Positions 63,896 through 64,000 of a stretch of DNA of 64,000 bases are shown here, piece by piece. Positions within the stretch are counted from its first letter, which is position 1; every line of letters begins with the position of its first letter. The DNA lies in NCBI RefSeq assembly GCF_001277235.1, contig NZ_CP012266.1, positions 1,178,001 to 1,242,000 of the forward strand, written 5' to 3'. This stretch comes from Cronobacter dublinensis subsp. dublinensis LMG 23823 (GTDB lineage Bacteria > Pseudomonadota > Gammaproteobacteria > Enterobacterales > Enterobacteriaceae). Under the pieces are notes generated by a model, which had not been told where the DNA came from, ran no database searches, and saw only the letters and a program-made list of their open reading frames with translations. The position numbers were made by a program, and so were the translations under genes.

Positions 63896-64000
63896 TTATT
63901 CCTTTTCTGCTTCCAGCAGCGCGATCAATTCCGCAGGGATGAATTTCAGTAGCGCATTAAAATGCATGCCGATGGTTCTTTCAGTAAAAGCCAGCAGCGG
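63896..64000 (-). CDS. C-terminal end of an unidentified protein cut by the window edge
   Basis: Only the last 34 codons are in the window (frame open at the edge, ending HFNALLKFIPAELIALLEAEKE and TAA at 63896-63898). The stretch is amphipathic and helical. It is three bases upstream of the adhesin start, so it belongs to the same operon. The family cannot be told from this tail; it does not look like an usher or chaperone end. Confidence 0.55.
   Translation of the reverse strand, partial: PLLAFTERTIGMHFNALLKFIPAELIALLEAEKE

Overview
The window reads as a chromosomal segment of a GC-rich enterobacterium. The gene order hemH-gsk-ybaL-ushA-ybaK-ybaP-copA-cueR-ybbJ-qmcA-ybbN-ybbO-tesA-ybbA-ybbP and purK-purE-lpxH-ppiB-cysS-ybcJ-folD-argU is the Escherichia coli order, with aes, fsr, ybaQ, ybaS/T, rhsD, the allantoin genes and sfm fimbriae missing and other genes in their place. 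A Cronobacter, Franconibacter or Klebsiella-like host fits best. This is inferred from remembered protein sequences and synteny, not from a search.

Region by region: 1-3.5 kb is a D-glycerate module (CdaR-like regulator cut by the window edge, GntP-family permease, glycerate kinase). 3.6-11.5 kb is conserved backbone: heme synthesis, nucleoside salvage, a KefC-like antiporter and periplasmic nucleotide hydrolysis. 11.5-15.2 kb is the copper module copA/cueR, with a CueR operator at copA and a 19-base copy of it over the cueR start, plus a small membrane protein between the genes. 15.2-18.1 kb holds two exported proteins of unknown role. 18.1-25.0 kb is ybbJ-qmcA, cnoX, ybbO, tesA and ybbA-ybbP. 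25.2-30.7 kb is a sulfur module: a MetNIQ-type ABC importer followed by cystathionine beta-synthase and gamma-lyase. Together they would take up a sulfur amino acid and run reverse transsulfuration from homocysteine to cysteine. The two operons share an upstream motif. 30.8-39.7 kb is purEK, lpxH, ppiB, cysS, an inserted PTS sugar permease with its LacI regulator and tandem operators, then ybcJ, folD and tRNA-Arg(TCT) (argU).

From argU to the right end the content is accessory. 39.8-45 kb carries a kinase-like protein, an SDR/HxlR pair, a glutathione transferase-like protein, a lone RES-domain protein, a DUF1304 membrane protein and an MFS exporter. 45.3-49.3 kb has two AraC regulators, a long-type second 2-isopropylmalate synthase and a cupin. 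49.7-57.6 kb is a redox island around a LysR regulator: a leftward operon (SDR, OsmC, AhpD-fold, zinc alcohol dehydrogenase, MFS) and a rightward one (ABM-fold, AhpD, ChrR-like cupin, FAD amine oxidase). 57.9-58.8 kb is the sulfide-responsive pair ygaV-ygaP under a 42-base palindrome.

The right end (58.9-64 kb, minus strand) is the most unusual part: a tightly overlapping operon joining a two-domain fimbrial-type adhesin, a GT60-family glycosyltransferase, a DotU/TssL-like protein, a TssL/TagL-like OmpA protein and a DUF1795 (Eag-type) protein. It continues past the window edge. I saw no CRISPR array, insertion sequence, phage integrase or rRNA.
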